Shown in pieces: positions 17,716 through 26,018 of a DNA stretch of 64,000 nucleotides. A program made the position numbers and the translations under genes. Within the stretch, counting starts at the first letter, position 1. The number at the start of each line of letters is the position of its first letter. Below the pieces are notes generated by a model. That model made no database searches, was not told the origin of the DNA, and worked only from the letters and a program-made list of their open reading frames with translations. Source of the stretch: Nostoc linckia NIES-25 (GTDB lineage: Bacteria > Cyanobacteriota > Cyanobacteriia > Cyanobacteriales > Nostocaceae); contig NZ_AP018222.1 of NCBI RefSeq assembly GCF_002368035.1, forward strand, positions 2,892,534 through 2,956,533, read 5' to 3'.

Positions 17716-18033
17716 TTCGGCTAAGCTCAGCGTAAACCATCTGCCTTCTTCCTTCTGCCTTGTACTTAATAGTATTAATAAGATTGTGGTTCTTTCTCGT
17801 GCATGAATTAACTCATTGAGTCAGAGATCGGGGAATAATCCCGTCCCTCAAGCTACGTAAATCCTCGGCTGGTAAAGTAGTTGAATCCTCTCTAAGGAAA
17901 GATTAGTACTTCCCTCTTGAGTTAAAGCAACTACACCAAGGCTGACTAGCTGATGCTCGCTCGTTCTTCTTGCCGGAGAAAGAACCAGAATTGTTAATGC
18001 AACGTTAGAAGCAAGGCTTCTGTAATGTCAAAC
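17716..18033. other. gap downstream of psaK
   Basis: A 318-bp stretch between the psaK stop and the short hypothetical. I see no coding frame, tRNA or strong terminator, only weak complementarity (AAGGCTTCTGT and similar). Part of it must be the psaK 3' untranslated region. Confidence 0.3.
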
Positions 18034-18288
18034 TTACAGACGGCCGATGTTAGTTAGCCCTAAAACAATGCCAACGCCGATAATATGACCAAAAGCCATC
18101 GCTGCGATGAATGTTGGAATACTGACTGGCAGAATAGGGAGTTTGGGGCCAACTAAGGGTTTTTCAATCCTAGTACTTAGCAAAAGAACTACCAGGCTAC
18201 TAACGCTGATAATGATTCCTACTGCGGGAGTCCAACCGGGTGTTGGAGGAACAGATGCCGCCACTGCTAATAAAGTAGATGAAATCAA
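18034..18288 (-). CDS. psaK: photosystem I reaction centre subunit PsaK
   Basis: An 84-residue protein with two transmembrane helices (IIISVSSLVVLLLS and the C-terminal AMAFGHIIGVGIVLGL), joined by a basic, proline-rich loop. The ending FGHIIGVGIVLGLTNIGRL is the PsaK signature. PsaK sits at the periphery of photosystem I, binds chlorophyll and carotenoid, and takes part in antenna coupling and state changes. Cyanobacteria often carry more than one psaK copy, so this may be one of several. It is monocistronic and divergent from trpF across a 120-bp gap. Confidence 0.92.
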   Translation of the reverse strand: MISSTLLAVAASVPPTPGWTPAVGIIISVSSLVVLLLSTRIEKPLVGPKLPILPVSIPTFIAAMAFGHIIGVGIVLGLTNIGRL

Positions 18289-18408
18289 GCTTTTGTCTCC
18301 TAAATAGAAGCTTAATGTAGACCTACAAGATTATAAAGTTAGCAGGCGCAAAAGTTTTTGAGATAGTTTAGACTTTTCTGATGATTGTTTTAAAATTGTG
18401 AAATTTTG

Positions 18409-19074
18409 ATGCGCGTTAAGATTTGCGGTATTACTCAACCAGAGCAATCTATAGCGATCGCCTCTCTTGGCGCAACGGCACTAGGATTTATTTGCGTGCC
18501 TACTTCACCTCGGTATGTGACTACATCCCAAATTCAAGCAGCGATCGCCCAATTATCAGAAAATATTGACAAGATTGGCGTTTTTGCCAACTCTACCATT
18601 GGTGAAATGAAACAAATAGTTGTTGATTCTGGATTAACTGGCGTTCAGTTACACGGTGATGAATCGCCAGAATTTTGCAACCAATTACGCCAAGCCTTGC
18701 CCAATATCGAAATCCTGAAAGCATTCAGAATTCGCAGTCTTGACCATCTTGAGACAACGGCTGATTACACAAATTACGTAGATACTTTACTACTCGATGC
18801 TTATCATCCTCAACAACTCGGCGGTACAGGCAAAACCTTAGATTGGACAATGCTACAGCAATATAGTCCCAATCGCCCTTGGTTTTTAGCTGGGGGACTA
18901 ACAACAGATAATATTATCCAAGCTTTAAGTCAGGTAAATCCTAGCGGCATTGACCTATCTAGTGGCGTAGAACGCGCACCTGGAGATAAGGATTTAGATA
19001 AGGTAGCACTCTTATTTGAGCGGCTAGGGAGCAGGGGGAGCAGGGGGAGCAGGGGAAGCAGGGGGAAAGGTTAA
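18409..19074 (+). CDS. trpF: phosphoribosylanthranilate isomerase
   Basis: A 221-residue TIM-barrel enzyme of tryptophan synthesis that converts N-(5'-phosphoribosyl)anthranilate to the carboxyphenylamino-deoxyribulose phosphate. It begins MRVKICGIT, with the catalytic cysteine in KICGI, and has GVQLHGDE and LLLDAYHPQQLGGTGKTLDW. The ATG at 18409 is preferred over the in-frame TTG three bases earlier. The last residues, GSRGSRGSRGSRGKG, are encoded by a GGGAGCAGG repeat that has run into the 3' end; the normal enzyme would end near LFERL. Activity should not be affected. Confidence 0.95.
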   Translation: MRVKICGITQPEQSIAIASLGATALGFICVPTSPRYVTTSQIQAAIAQLSENIDKIGVFANSTIGEMKQIVVDSGLTGVQLHGDESPEFCNQLRQALPNIEILKAFRIRSLDHLETTADYTNYVDTLLLDAYHPQQLGGTGKTLDWTMLQQYSPNRPWFLAGGLTTDNIIQALSQVNPSGIDLSSGVERAPGDKDLDKVALLFERLGSRGSRGSRGSRGKG

Positions 19075-19130
19075 AGGGAAAAGGGAAAAGGAATAAATTT
19101 AATCTTTCCCCTTTTCCCCTTACCCCTTTC
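19024..19130. repeat. GGGAGCAGG tandem repeat plus purine/pyrimidine hairpin
   Basis: Four to five GGGAGCAGG units overlap the end of trpF. AAGGGAAAAGGGAAAAGG then pairs with CCTTTCCCC-type tracts, giving an imperfect hairpin that could act as a terminator between the convergent trpF and folE genes. Confidence 0.7.
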
Positions 19131-19165
19131 CCTTTCCCCATGCCTCATGCCCCATGCCCCATTCC

Positions 19166-19873
19166 CTAAATGAAAGTTGGTTGGTGACGAATCAAGTTAA
19201 AGAGTTCTTCGCGGGTTTTGTGTTCTTCTTGAAATACACCAACCATTGCGCTAGTAACAGTCCAAGAACCTGGTTTTTGTACTCCCCGCATCACCATGCA
19301 CATATGGGTGGCTTCCATGACAACGGCGACGCCTTGAGGTTCGAGAATGGTCTGAATTGCTTCGGCAATTTGGCGGGTTAGTCTCTCCTGTACTTGCAAG
19401 CGGCGGGAGTACATCTCGACAATCCGGGCTAGCTTGCTCAGTCCCACAACTTTTTGATTGGGAATATAAGCAACGTGCGCTCTACCCATAAATGGCAGCA
19501 TATGATGTTCGCACAGACTAAAGAAATTAATATCTCGGACTAGTACCATCTCGTTATGTCCTTCGTCAAAGATGGCATCGTTCACGAGTTCTTCCAGGGA
19601 TTGGTTGTAGCCGCTAGTCAGAAACCGCATTGCTTCGGCTGCTCGTTTGGGAGTTTTCAGGAGTCCTTCGCGTTCTGGGTCTTCTCCAACGCCCAATATT
19701 AGCGCCCGCACGGCATCCATCATTTGCTCCATCTGTTCCTCTTTGGGTGGGAACAGATCTGGTTGTCTCCCGTTGTGGGTGTTGCGATCTGGTCTTGGAG
19801 TGATGGCTTCTGCTAAGTCGGAAATTAAAGGCGATTGAGAGTAATTAGAACCGTTGGAACTAGCGATAGTCAT
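19166..19873 (-). CDS. folE: GTP cyclohydrolase I
   Basis: A 235-residue enzyme converting GTP to 7,8-dihydroneopterin triphosphate, the entry to folate and pterin cofactors. Zinc ligands are visible in SLCEHHMLPF and, later, THMCMVMRGVQ. The N-terminal 40 residues (IASSNGSNYSQSPL and following) are a variable extension. The catalytic core is of normal length. It converges with trpF. Upstream is a heptamer repeat, then the SDR gene on the same strand. folE-SDR-accA-aar order is a recurring cyanobacterial neighbourhood. Confidence 0.96.
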   Translation of the reverse strand: MTIASSNGSNYSQSPLISDLAEAITPRPDRNTHNGRQPDLFPPKEEQMEQMMDAVRALILGVGEDPEREGLLKTPKRAAEAMRFLTSGYNQSLEELVNDAIFDEGHNEMVLVRDINFFSLCEHHMLPFMGRAHVAYIPNQKVVGLSKLARIVEMYSRRLQVQERLTRQIAEAIQTILEPQGVAVVMEATHMCMVMRGVQKPGSWTVTSAMVGVFQEEHKTREELFNLIRHQPTFI

Positions 19874-19893
19874 GATTGAGTCTGGGTTATGGT

Positions 19894-19946
19894 TTAGTCA
19901 TTGGTCATTGGTCATTGGTCATTGGTCATTGGTCATTGGTCATCGA
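19894..19946. repeat. heptamer tandem repeat (GTCATTG)
   Basis: Seven consecutive GTCATTG units lie just upstream of the folE start codon, between folE and the SDR gene. Length polymorphism here could change folE leader spacing. Confidence 0.85.
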
Positions 19947-19999
19947 TCGTTTGCTTTAGACAAAGGACAAAGAACAAATGACAAATGACAAATGACAAA

Positions 20000-20725
20000 T
20001 TAAAGTGCGCCTGCACTAGGCATTATGGTTAATTCATCGATAACTGCCTGTTGTGGTAACAAAACTGTGTGGAGAATTAACTCGGCTATAGTTTCCGGGT
20101 TTAACATTTTGGAACGGTCTAAATCGACCTTGACTGTTTGTGTGTCCCAAATTTCGGTATTGACTGCACCAGGACAAATGGCTGTGACGCGAATGCCGCG
20201 ATCGCGTTCTTCTTGTGCCAAGGTTTGAGAAAGGGATAACAAACCGGCTTTGCTGACGTTGTATGCTCCCCAATAGGGAAATGCTTGCTTGGCGGCAATG
20301 GAGGCGACGTTGATAATTGTGCCTCTGCCCCGATCGCGCATTAATGGCAATATTCCCGTAATACACTCAAACACACTGGTGAGATTAAGATCGATTACTT
20401 GCTGCCAATCTGAGAGGGGAGTTTCACTTAAACTACCTGTGTATCCTATGCCAGCATTGTTTACCAAAATATCTATATCACCAAAGTCAAGGGCGATCGC
20501 TTGGATTTTTTCTCGTACTTGGGAGATTTGCCCTAAATCTAAAGCGTAAGCTTTCGCTTCCACTCCAGTATGCTCTAAGGCTTCTCTGACTGCCTCCAAT
20601 TTTTCTAAAGAGCGGCTGACTAAGGCTACATCTATTCCTGCCTTTGCAAAGGCTAAAGCCGTTGCTTTCCCAATCCCACTACTTGCGCCAGTTATCAAGG
20701 CGCGTCGTTTTTGCTCAGCACTCAT
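20000..20725 (-). CDS. SDR family short-chain dehydrogenase/reductase
   Basis: A 241-residue classical SDR: cofactor motif TGASSGIGKA, structural NNAGIGY, catalytic Ser in INVASIAA, Tyr/Lys in YNVSK, then PGAVNTEIWDT. The start at 20725 is chosen because GGGAG lies six bases before it; the in-frame ATG 30 bases upstream has no such site. The substrate is not determined by sequence. Its constant place beside aar and accA suggests a link to fatty acid or aldehyde metabolism, but this is inference. Confidence 0.9.
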   Translation of the reverse strand: MSAEQKRRALITGASSGIGKATALAFAKAGIDVALVSRSLEKLEAVREALEHTGVEAKAYALDLGQISQVREKIQAIALDFGDIDILVNNAGIGYTGSLSETPLSDWQQVIDLNLTSVFECITGILPLMRDRGRGTIINVASIAAKQAFPYWGAYNVSKAGLLSLSQTLAQEERDRGIRVTAICPGAVNTEIWDTQTVKVDLDRSKMLNPETIAELILHTVLLPQQAVIDELTIMPSAGAL

Positions 20726-20820
20726 GGTGTCTCCCAATTTTTTGGCAATTCCCAAAGCCTATTACCACCCAATTATTCTGAACTTTGAGCTTTGATAGAT
20801 TAAAGGAATCTAAAAATCCG

Positions 20821-20943
20821 ATGATTGTCATAAAGCAACTGCTATTATGCAGTGCAATAGCTGGTATATTGTGGGTTTTCTCAGTAAAGACTACAAATCA
20901 TCGCCTGAAAATTCACCCTGTAGACTCAAAGTTAATTACTTAA
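20821..20943 (+). CDS. possible small membrane protein (40 aa)
   Basis: An ATG-to-TAA frame in the 330-bp gap between SDR and accA, on the opposite strand. It reads MIVIKQLLLCSAIAGILWVF, then a basic and polar tail, so it would be a single-span membrane peptide. The ribosome-binding site is weak (AAAGGAA, about 12 bases upstream). It could equally be a chance frame within a promoter region. Confidence 0.28.
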   Translation: MIVIKQLLLCSAIAGILWVFSVKTTNHRLKIHPVDSKLIT

Positions 20944-21084
20944 TAATACAAGAGCCACTCAATATAATTGAGTAGATTTGCCAAACATGCGAATGCCTAT
21001 GGCTCATGAGATTGTTAAAAATCTTTAAGCACCATAGGCAATTATAGCATTGCTACTAGGCTAATTAATCATTATGCACTGCTG

Positions 21085-22065
21085 TTAATGTGCAACCTCT
21101 GTAAAAACACCAATTTTGCGGAATTTTTCGTAGCGCAGTTGTCGGCGTTCGGCAGCAGTTAAACGGTTGAGTTCTTCCAAATTTTCCAACAGTACTTGCT
21201 TGAGGGTGGTAGCGGCTTTCAACGGATCGGCATGAGCGCCACCAATGGGTTCAGGTAATATCTGGTCGATAATTCCTAAATTTTTCAAGTCGTGGGAAAT
21301 AATTTTAAGAGCCACGGCGGCTTGGGGTGCTTTGGCAGCATCTTTCCACAAAATAGCGGCACAGGCTTCGGGGGTTGCGACGGTATAAACTGAGTGTTCA
21401 AACATCAGTAGGCGATCGCCGACACCAATACCAAGTGCGCCACCAGAACCACCTTCACCGATGACTGTGCAAATAATAGGCACATCTAAGCAAAACATTT
21501 CCCGCAAGTTATAAGCGATCGCTTCCCCTTGACCTTGGTGTTCCGCTTCCACCCCAGACCAAGCCCCCGGAGTGTCGATAAAAGTTAAAATCGGCATCCC
21601 AAACTTGTTGGCGTGTTCCATCAACCGCAATGCTTTACGATAGCCGCCAGGGTAAGGCATACCAAAATTACGAGCAATATTGTCTTTGGTATCGCGGCCC
21701 TTTTGATGACCCAACATGACCACAGGTTGCCCGCTAAGACGCCCGACACCACCAACTAAAGCTGGATCGTCACCGCCAGCGCGATCGCCATGCAACTCCA
21801 TCCATTCATCACTAATTGCCTGGATGTAATCGAGAGTACTAGGACGGCGCGGATGACGAGCGACTTGCAATCGCTGGGATGGGGATAAACTACTAAAAAT
21901 TTCCTCACGCAGTTGCATGGCACGTGTTTCTAGTTGACGAATTTGACCAGAAACATCGACGCCATTTTCTTCAGCAAGTTGCCGAATTTGATCTATTCGA
22001 GTTGCAAGTTCAGCTAGAGGTTTTTCAAAATCCAACAGTAGCGGTTTACGTTCAGTAGTTGCCAT
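21085..22065 (-). CDS. accA: acetyl-CoA carboxylase carboxyltransferase subunit alpha
   Basis: A 326-residue AccA. It has the N-terminal helical region (LDFEKPLAELATRIDQI) and the crotonase-fold carboxyltransferase core, including GHQKGRDTKDNIARNFGMPY, FIDTPGAWSG and GEGGSGGALGIGVGD. Together with AccD it transfers the carboxyl group from biotin to acetyl-CoA, giving malonyl-CoA. Length is typical. It is immediately downstream of aar on the same strand (178 bp gap filled with heptamer repeats), so supply of malonyl-CoA and use of acyl-ACP are encoded side by side. Confidence 0.97.
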   Translation of the reverse strand: MATTERKPLLLDFEKPLAELATRIDQIRQLAEENGVDVSGQIRQLETRAMQLREEIFSSLSPSQRLQVARHPRRPSTLDYIQAISDEWMELHGDRAGGDDPALVGGVGRLSGQPVVMLGHQKGRDTKDNIARNFGMPYPGGYRKALRLMEHANKFGMPILTFIDTPGAWSGVEAEHQGQGEAIAYNLREMFCLDVPIICTVIGEGGSGGALGIGVGDRLLMFEHSVYTVATPEACAAILWKDAAKAPQAAVALKIISHDLKNLGIIDQILPEPIGGAHADPLKAATTLKQVLLENLEELNRLTAAERRQLRYEKFRKIGVFTEVAH

Positions 22066-22089
22066 CGTTAGGAATTATGAGTTAAGAAC

Positions 22090-22248
22090 TATCTATTTTT
22101 CGTCATTTGTCTTTTGTCATTTGTCTTTTGTCATTTGTTCTTTGTCCTTCGTCCTTTGTTTAAAGCAAATGACCAATGACTAATGACCAATGACTAATGA
22201 CCAATGACCAATGACCAATGACTAATGACCAATGACTAATGACTAAAC
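22090..22248. repeat. heptamer tandem repeats between aar and accA
   Basis: TTTGTCATTTGTC-type units (22098-22160) are followed by about ten ACCAATGACTAATG-type units (22160-22245) in partly complementary orientation. The tract ends at the aar stop codon and could form a hairpin that separates aar from accA transcription. Confidence 0.8.
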
Positions 22249-23262
22249 CAACAACGGTCTAAATCCATGTTTCACCGACACCCTACCAATCTGCTCCATT
22301 TTGTCTACGGTAATCTGATTGCGCCCCCATGAAAAGTTCGTGTACAACTTCTCAAATTCCAACAGCATAGATTCGGCAAAACAAGCAAACAGCTGGCGTG
22401 CTGGTACGTCCATATTGACGATTTTCATAATTTTCCAGTCAATATCCAGAGAATGCTCTACAATTCCACCATTTAACACGTGTACGCCGGGATGTTGAAT
22501 TTTTGTTGCTAAATTTTTAGGATAACCACCATCAATCAACAAACATGGTCGTTTTAAAACGGTAGGTTCTATTTCCACGCCTTTGGGCATACTAGCAACC
22601 CAAACTACAATATCAGCTTGGGGTAATGCTTCAGTCAAACTCATGATTTTTCCTCGTCCCAGTTGACCTTGCAACTCGTTGAGACGTTCTTGGTCGCGGG
22701 CTATTAGCAGAAGTTCTTGGACATCTGTTTTTGCATCTAGCCAGCGCGTAACTGCACTCCCAATATCGCCCGTTGCGCCACATACGGCGACTGTTGCTTT
22801 TGAGAGTTCAATTCCTAGCTGTTTTGATGCTTCTTCTACCTGCCGACTAATAATATAGGCAGTGTGGGTATTTCCTGTAGTAAAGCGTTCAAACTCTAGT
22901 TTGATGTTGCGGACTTGGCTAAATTGTTCCAATTTAAAATTTTCAAAAATAATCGAGGAAAATCCGCCTAAGGCCGTAATATTAATGCCATGCTTTTGTG
23001 CGTGTGCCATAGCGTTAAGCACTTTGCGGGTTGCTGCCTTGATGCGACGGCTAGCTAGCATCTCTGGCAAAAAGCAAGATTCTACATAGCGTCCTTCAAT
23101 TTTCTGTCCGGTGACGCTGGTAACAGTGATATTATCGACAATTTGTGGCGGGGCGCTGCACCAAAAGTCTAGCCCTTGATCGGCATATTCTGGGTATCCC
23201 AATTCTTGAGCTACCGCTTGAGCGTGTTCTAAACTAGTCAGATGTCCAATTAGACCAAACAT
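22243..23262 (-). CDS. aar: long-chain acyl-ACP reductase (alkane biosynthesis)
   Basis: A 339-residue cyanobacterial acyl-ACP reductase that makes fatty aldehydes from acyl-ACP with NADPH. It has the N-terminal MFGLIGHLTSLEHAQAVA region, a Rossmann motif CGATGDIGSA (about 161-170), and Cys294 in LFACFAESM at the position of the known thioester-forming active-site cysteine. Length matches the family exactly. It lies downstream of ado on the same strand; the 332-bp gap contains repeats, so the two may be expressed separately. Confidence 0.97.
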   Translation of the reverse strand: MFGLIGHLTSLEHAQAVAQELGYPEYADQGLDFWCSAPPQIVDNITVTSVTGQKIEGRYVESCFLPEMLASRRIKAATRKVLNAMAHAQKHGINITALGGFSSIIFENFKLEQFSQVRNIKLEFERFTTGNTHTAYIISRQVEEASKQLGIELSKATVAVCGATGDIGSAVTRWLDAKTDVQELLLIARDQERLNELQGQLGRGKIMSLTEALPQADIVVWVASMPKGVEIEPTVLKRPCLLIDGGYPKNLATKIQHPGVHVLNGGIVEHSLDIDWKIMKIVNMDVPARQLFACFAESMLLEFEKLYTNFSWGRNQITVDKMEQIGRVSVKHGFRPLLV

Positions 23263-23594
23263 GTAATGATTATTAGCCTTGTGCTGTCTTGAGCGCGTGA
23301 AATGAGTTGAAAGTTGAGAGTTAGAAGTGAGGAGTTGAGAGTTAGGAGTGAGGAGTTTAAAGTTAGGAGTTACGTCTAATGTGAATTAAGAGTTGAAAAG
23401 CTTTCAATTTCGTTGATTAGCCGAAAATGGCGGTTTTGTTCTAGCTTGGAAACTCTTATGAGACAATGTGATTTTTTAATTCACATCAGGTGTGATTTGG
23501 GAGTTTAGAGTTCAAAGTTGATAATTTTATCAGTTCAAGCTTTCTAATGCTTAACTCCTGACTCCTGACTCCTAACTCCTCACTTTTAACTTTT
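23263..23594. repeat. aar-ado spacer with heptamers and a MITE-like inverted repeat
   Basis: GTTAGGAGTGAGGA-type heptamers run at about 23305-23368 and recur in the inverse sense near 23548-23590. Between them, TGTGAATTAA (23380-23389) and TTAATTCACA (23476-23485) are exact complements about 100 bp apart, a possible miniature element. The aar promoter is presumably within this spacer. No gene is present. Confidence 0.55.
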
Positions 23595-24293
23595 TTAAGC
23601 GGCTGCGAGTCCGTGGGCTGACAGACGCATAATCTCGAAAGTTTTAAAACCGATGTTACCTAATGCTTCACCGTACTGAATCATAAAGTCTTCTATTAAA
23701 GCTTCTTTTTCCATTGCTAAAGTTTTGGCATCATCGGCTACTTGGTTGAGCATTTTCCAAACAAGTGGCAGGTTTTGACGATTAGCTTCTTCTAATTCCG
23801 CCTTTGATTGAGCAAAGTTTTCTTTTAGCCAGACTTCTCCAAAGTTGAGATGGCTATATTCATCTTTGACTACGCCCTCAGTGATTTTACGGGCAAAGTC
23901 ATCAGCAACGGGGATGTAGATGTTGTATGCTGCGATCGCAAAACATTCAATAATCAAAGACTGAATCAATAAACAAGTGACGACTTTCCCTTGGGCGGCG
24001 GCTGTTTGAAAGTTTTGGTGTAATCCAGAGAAAAATTCCTTGGCAAATTGCAAATCTGGAGTCACTTGTAAATTGCGTCCACAAGCTTCAAACCCTTTCT
24101 TGTGGCGACTTTCCATCTTAGATAAACGAATCAATTCTTTTTCAGATTCTGGCAGCAGTTGAGCTAGTTGGATGTAATTCTCATGGGCTTCTTGTTCGCC
24201 TTCAATGACGATGGCATTAATCCGGCTATAGGCGTCTTTGTATTTTTCGCTCTGGAAATCAATTTCATGAGATTGGTCTGTAAGCTGCTGCAT
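23595..24293 (-). CDS. ado: aldehyde-deformylating oxygenase (alkane-forming)
   Basis: A 232-residue ferritin-like di-iron enzyme that converts fatty aldehydes to alkanes and formate. All six expected metal ligands are present: Glu33 (EGEQEA), Glu61 and His64 (ESRH), Glu116 (IIECF), Glu145 and His148 (DEYSH). Numbering is one higher than in the Synechococcus enzyme. It works with the aar product next door. The ABC permease gene lies divergently 170 bp away. Length and sequence are orthodox. Confidence 0.97.
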   Translation of the reverse strand: MQQLTDQSHEIDFQSEKYKDAYSRINAIVIEGEQEAHENYIQLAQLLPESEKELIRLSKMESRHKKGFEACGRNLQVTPDLQFAKEFFSGLHQNFQTAAAQGKVVTCLLIQSLIIECFAIAAYNIYIPVADDFARKITEGVVKDEYSHLNFGEVWLKENFAQSKAELEEANRQNLPLVWKMLNQVADDAKTLAMEKEALIEDFMIQYGEALGNIGFKTFEIMRLSAHGLAAA

Positions 24294-24469
24294 GGTATGT
24301 TTTCTCCTGTAAAAGAATTATTTGACACCAGGATTCAATTTACCCTAAGAACAGAGGGTAATAATCATTGTGGTTTAATTTAACTTAACAAATAACTATG
24401 TTTATAGATTAGCTGTTGCTGGGGTCGATGCTCTAGTACTAGAGAAACAAATGTTTTGCTGTGCAACTC

Positions 24470-25297
24470 ATGTCAAAACCAAACTGGAATTTCAAATCTG
24501 GCGATTTTTTGAGCCTAGTAGTGTTACTGCTAGGAGCATTTATCGTTCTACTACCGCTGTTTGTGGTCTTTCTCACCTCCTTTGCTCCAACGGTTGCTAC
24601 TCCGGAAGATTTGTCCGAAAATAACTGGTCTTTAGCAAATTACCAAGCTGCATGGCAGCAAGGGAAATTTTTACTGGCGTTTGCTAATTCTACCTTGGTA
24701 GCGATCGCTGTGACAGCGTTTCAGATTCTCACTTCCGCTTTAGCTGGTTACGCCCTCGCACGGCTGAAGTTTCGCGGACGCCAAGCACTGCTGTTGGTTG
24801 TTTTGGCCACTTTAGTGATTCCCTTTCAATTGTTGGTAATTCCAATTTTTTTGGTATTGAAGTGGGGACACCTGATAAATACCTATGGGGCGCTTATTTT
24901 ACCCACTGCGGTTAACGGCTTCGGTATTTTCTTGCTACGTCAATATTTCCAGACAATTCCCTTGGAGTTAGAAGAAGCCGCAGCCATAGATGGGGCGAAC
25001 CGACTGCAAATTTTGTGGCGAGTAATGTTACCTCTAGCCCGTCCGGCGTTAGTGACACTATTTTTGTTCGCCTTCATCGGCGAATGGAATGATTTGTTTA
25101 AGCCATTGGTGTTTACCACACGACCGGAATTAAGGACTGTGCAGTTAGCGTTAGCTGAATTTCAGGAGCAATTTACAAATAATTGGCCTTTGATGATGGC
25201 AGCGGTAACAATAGCCACAGTTCCAGTGATGGTATTATTTTTGATTGGTCAGCGTCAGTTTATTCAGGGTATTGCTAGCACAGGGATTAAGAATTAG
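24470..25297 (+). CDS. carbohydrate-type ABC transporter permease (MalG/UgpE-like)
   Basis: A 275-residue inner-membrane permease of the binding-protein-dependent class. It has six predicted transmembrane helices and the EAA loop (EEAAAIDGANRLQILWRVML PLARP) that contacts the ATPase. Its N terminus resembles MalG/UgpE sugar permeases. The ATG at 24470 is preferred to a GTG three codons earlier. The companion permease, binding protein and ATPase are absent from the window, so this is an orphan subunit in this context, as sometimes seen in cyanobacteria. Substrate unknown. Confidence 0.88.
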   Translation: MSKPNWNFKSGDFLSLVVLLLGAFIVLLPLFVVFLTSFAPTVATPEDLSENNWSLANYQAAWQQGKFLLAFANSTLVAIAVTAFQILTSALAGYALARLKFRGRQALLLVVLATLVIPFQLLVIPIFLVLKWGHLINTYGALILPTAVNGFGIFLLRQYFQTIPLELEEAAAIDGANRLQILWRVMLPLARPALVTLFLFAFIGEWNDLFKPLVFTTRPELRTVQLALAEFQEQFTNNWPLMMAAVTIATVPVMVLFLIGQRQFIQGIASTGIKN

Positions 25298-25428
25298 GCA
25301 GGGGAGTGTTGAGTGAAAAGTTAGGAGTTAGGAGTTAAGAGTTAAGAATTATTCTTCTTGTCTCCTTTGTTGCCGTCATCTCCACACTGTAGTCAATGGC
25401 ATTGCATCGACATGCGATCGCAATACTT

Positions 25429-25495
25429 AATGGAAATCCACGAGAAAAATGTCAACTTTTATTACAGCGTGCGTAATTCTTACAAGCCAACCTGA
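25429..25495 (+). pseudogene. decayed fragment of the small Cys-tail gene family
   Basis: GGAAATCCACGAGAAAAATG and the following GTGCGTAATTCTTACAAG align with the decayed copy at 28790-28885 and, more weakly, with the EIQEKF coding segment of the gene at 25537. It cannot encode the protein. I read it as a relic from tandem duplication, or as a shared leader element. Confidence 0.45.
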
Positions 25496-25536
25496 ACCAA
25501 TAAATATACATATTCCATTCAGGAACCCAAGCCTTT

Positions 25537-25863
25537 ATGAGTTCTCAACCCATCTTAGACCCTCAAAGATTAGAACAGTTACAAAACGAGATTCAGGAAA
25601 AATTTGATGAAACCCTAAAAAACGCTGACTTAAACTCACTACTTGAAAAGTACGGCATACTTGAAGATAGAGTTTTGAGAGTTTATTGGCAGTTTAATCT
25701 TGACCCCAATCAACTCAAATCTGATGATGCAGTTGATGAACAGCAACCCAATGCATTATTAGCAACAACCCCAAAAACTCCAAAAGAAGAAATTGTGTTA
25801 GTTAAAAAAGCATGGTGTATACCTTGCCCTTCAACTGGTAGCCAGTTAGGTTGTAACTGTTAA
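25537..25863 (+). CDS. small protein with cysteine-rich tail, copy A of duplicated module
   Basis: A 108-residue protein of unrecognised family. Residues about 10-60 form charged helices (LEQLQNEIQEKFDETL, LLEKYGILEDRVLRVYW). A low-complexity linker follows, then EEIVLVKKAWCIPCPSTGSQ with a terminal GCNC, so four cysteines in the last 16 residues. The gene at 29048 is a clear paralogue. Each precedes a TpsA-like gene on the same strand, here by 150 bp. The leader-plus-Cys-tail layout resembles peptide precursors or small metal or disulphide proteins. No modification enzyme is nearby, so I assign no function. Confidence 0.7.
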   Translation: MSSQPILDPQRLEQLQNEIQEKFDETLKNADLNSLLEKYGILEDRVLRVYWQFNLDPNQLKSDDAVDEQQPNALLATTPKTPKEEIVLVKKAWCIPCPSTGSQLGCNC

Positions 25864-26018
25864 ATAATTTAACAACAAGGAATTCAGGAGTCAGGAGTCA
25901 GAATTCAGTTGAGTATTTTGTACTACTGAATTATGAATTCTCTTTTAATACTTTAGTTTTTGTACTGTAAAAAGTTTATCCTAGTCAGTGACTCTGATTT
26001 TTTGAGCGCAAGTTGATA

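Noticed and set aside
17820..18030. Possible structured RNA downstream of psaK
   Set aside because: Only weak, short complementarities were found, and no match to a known RNA family could be recognised.
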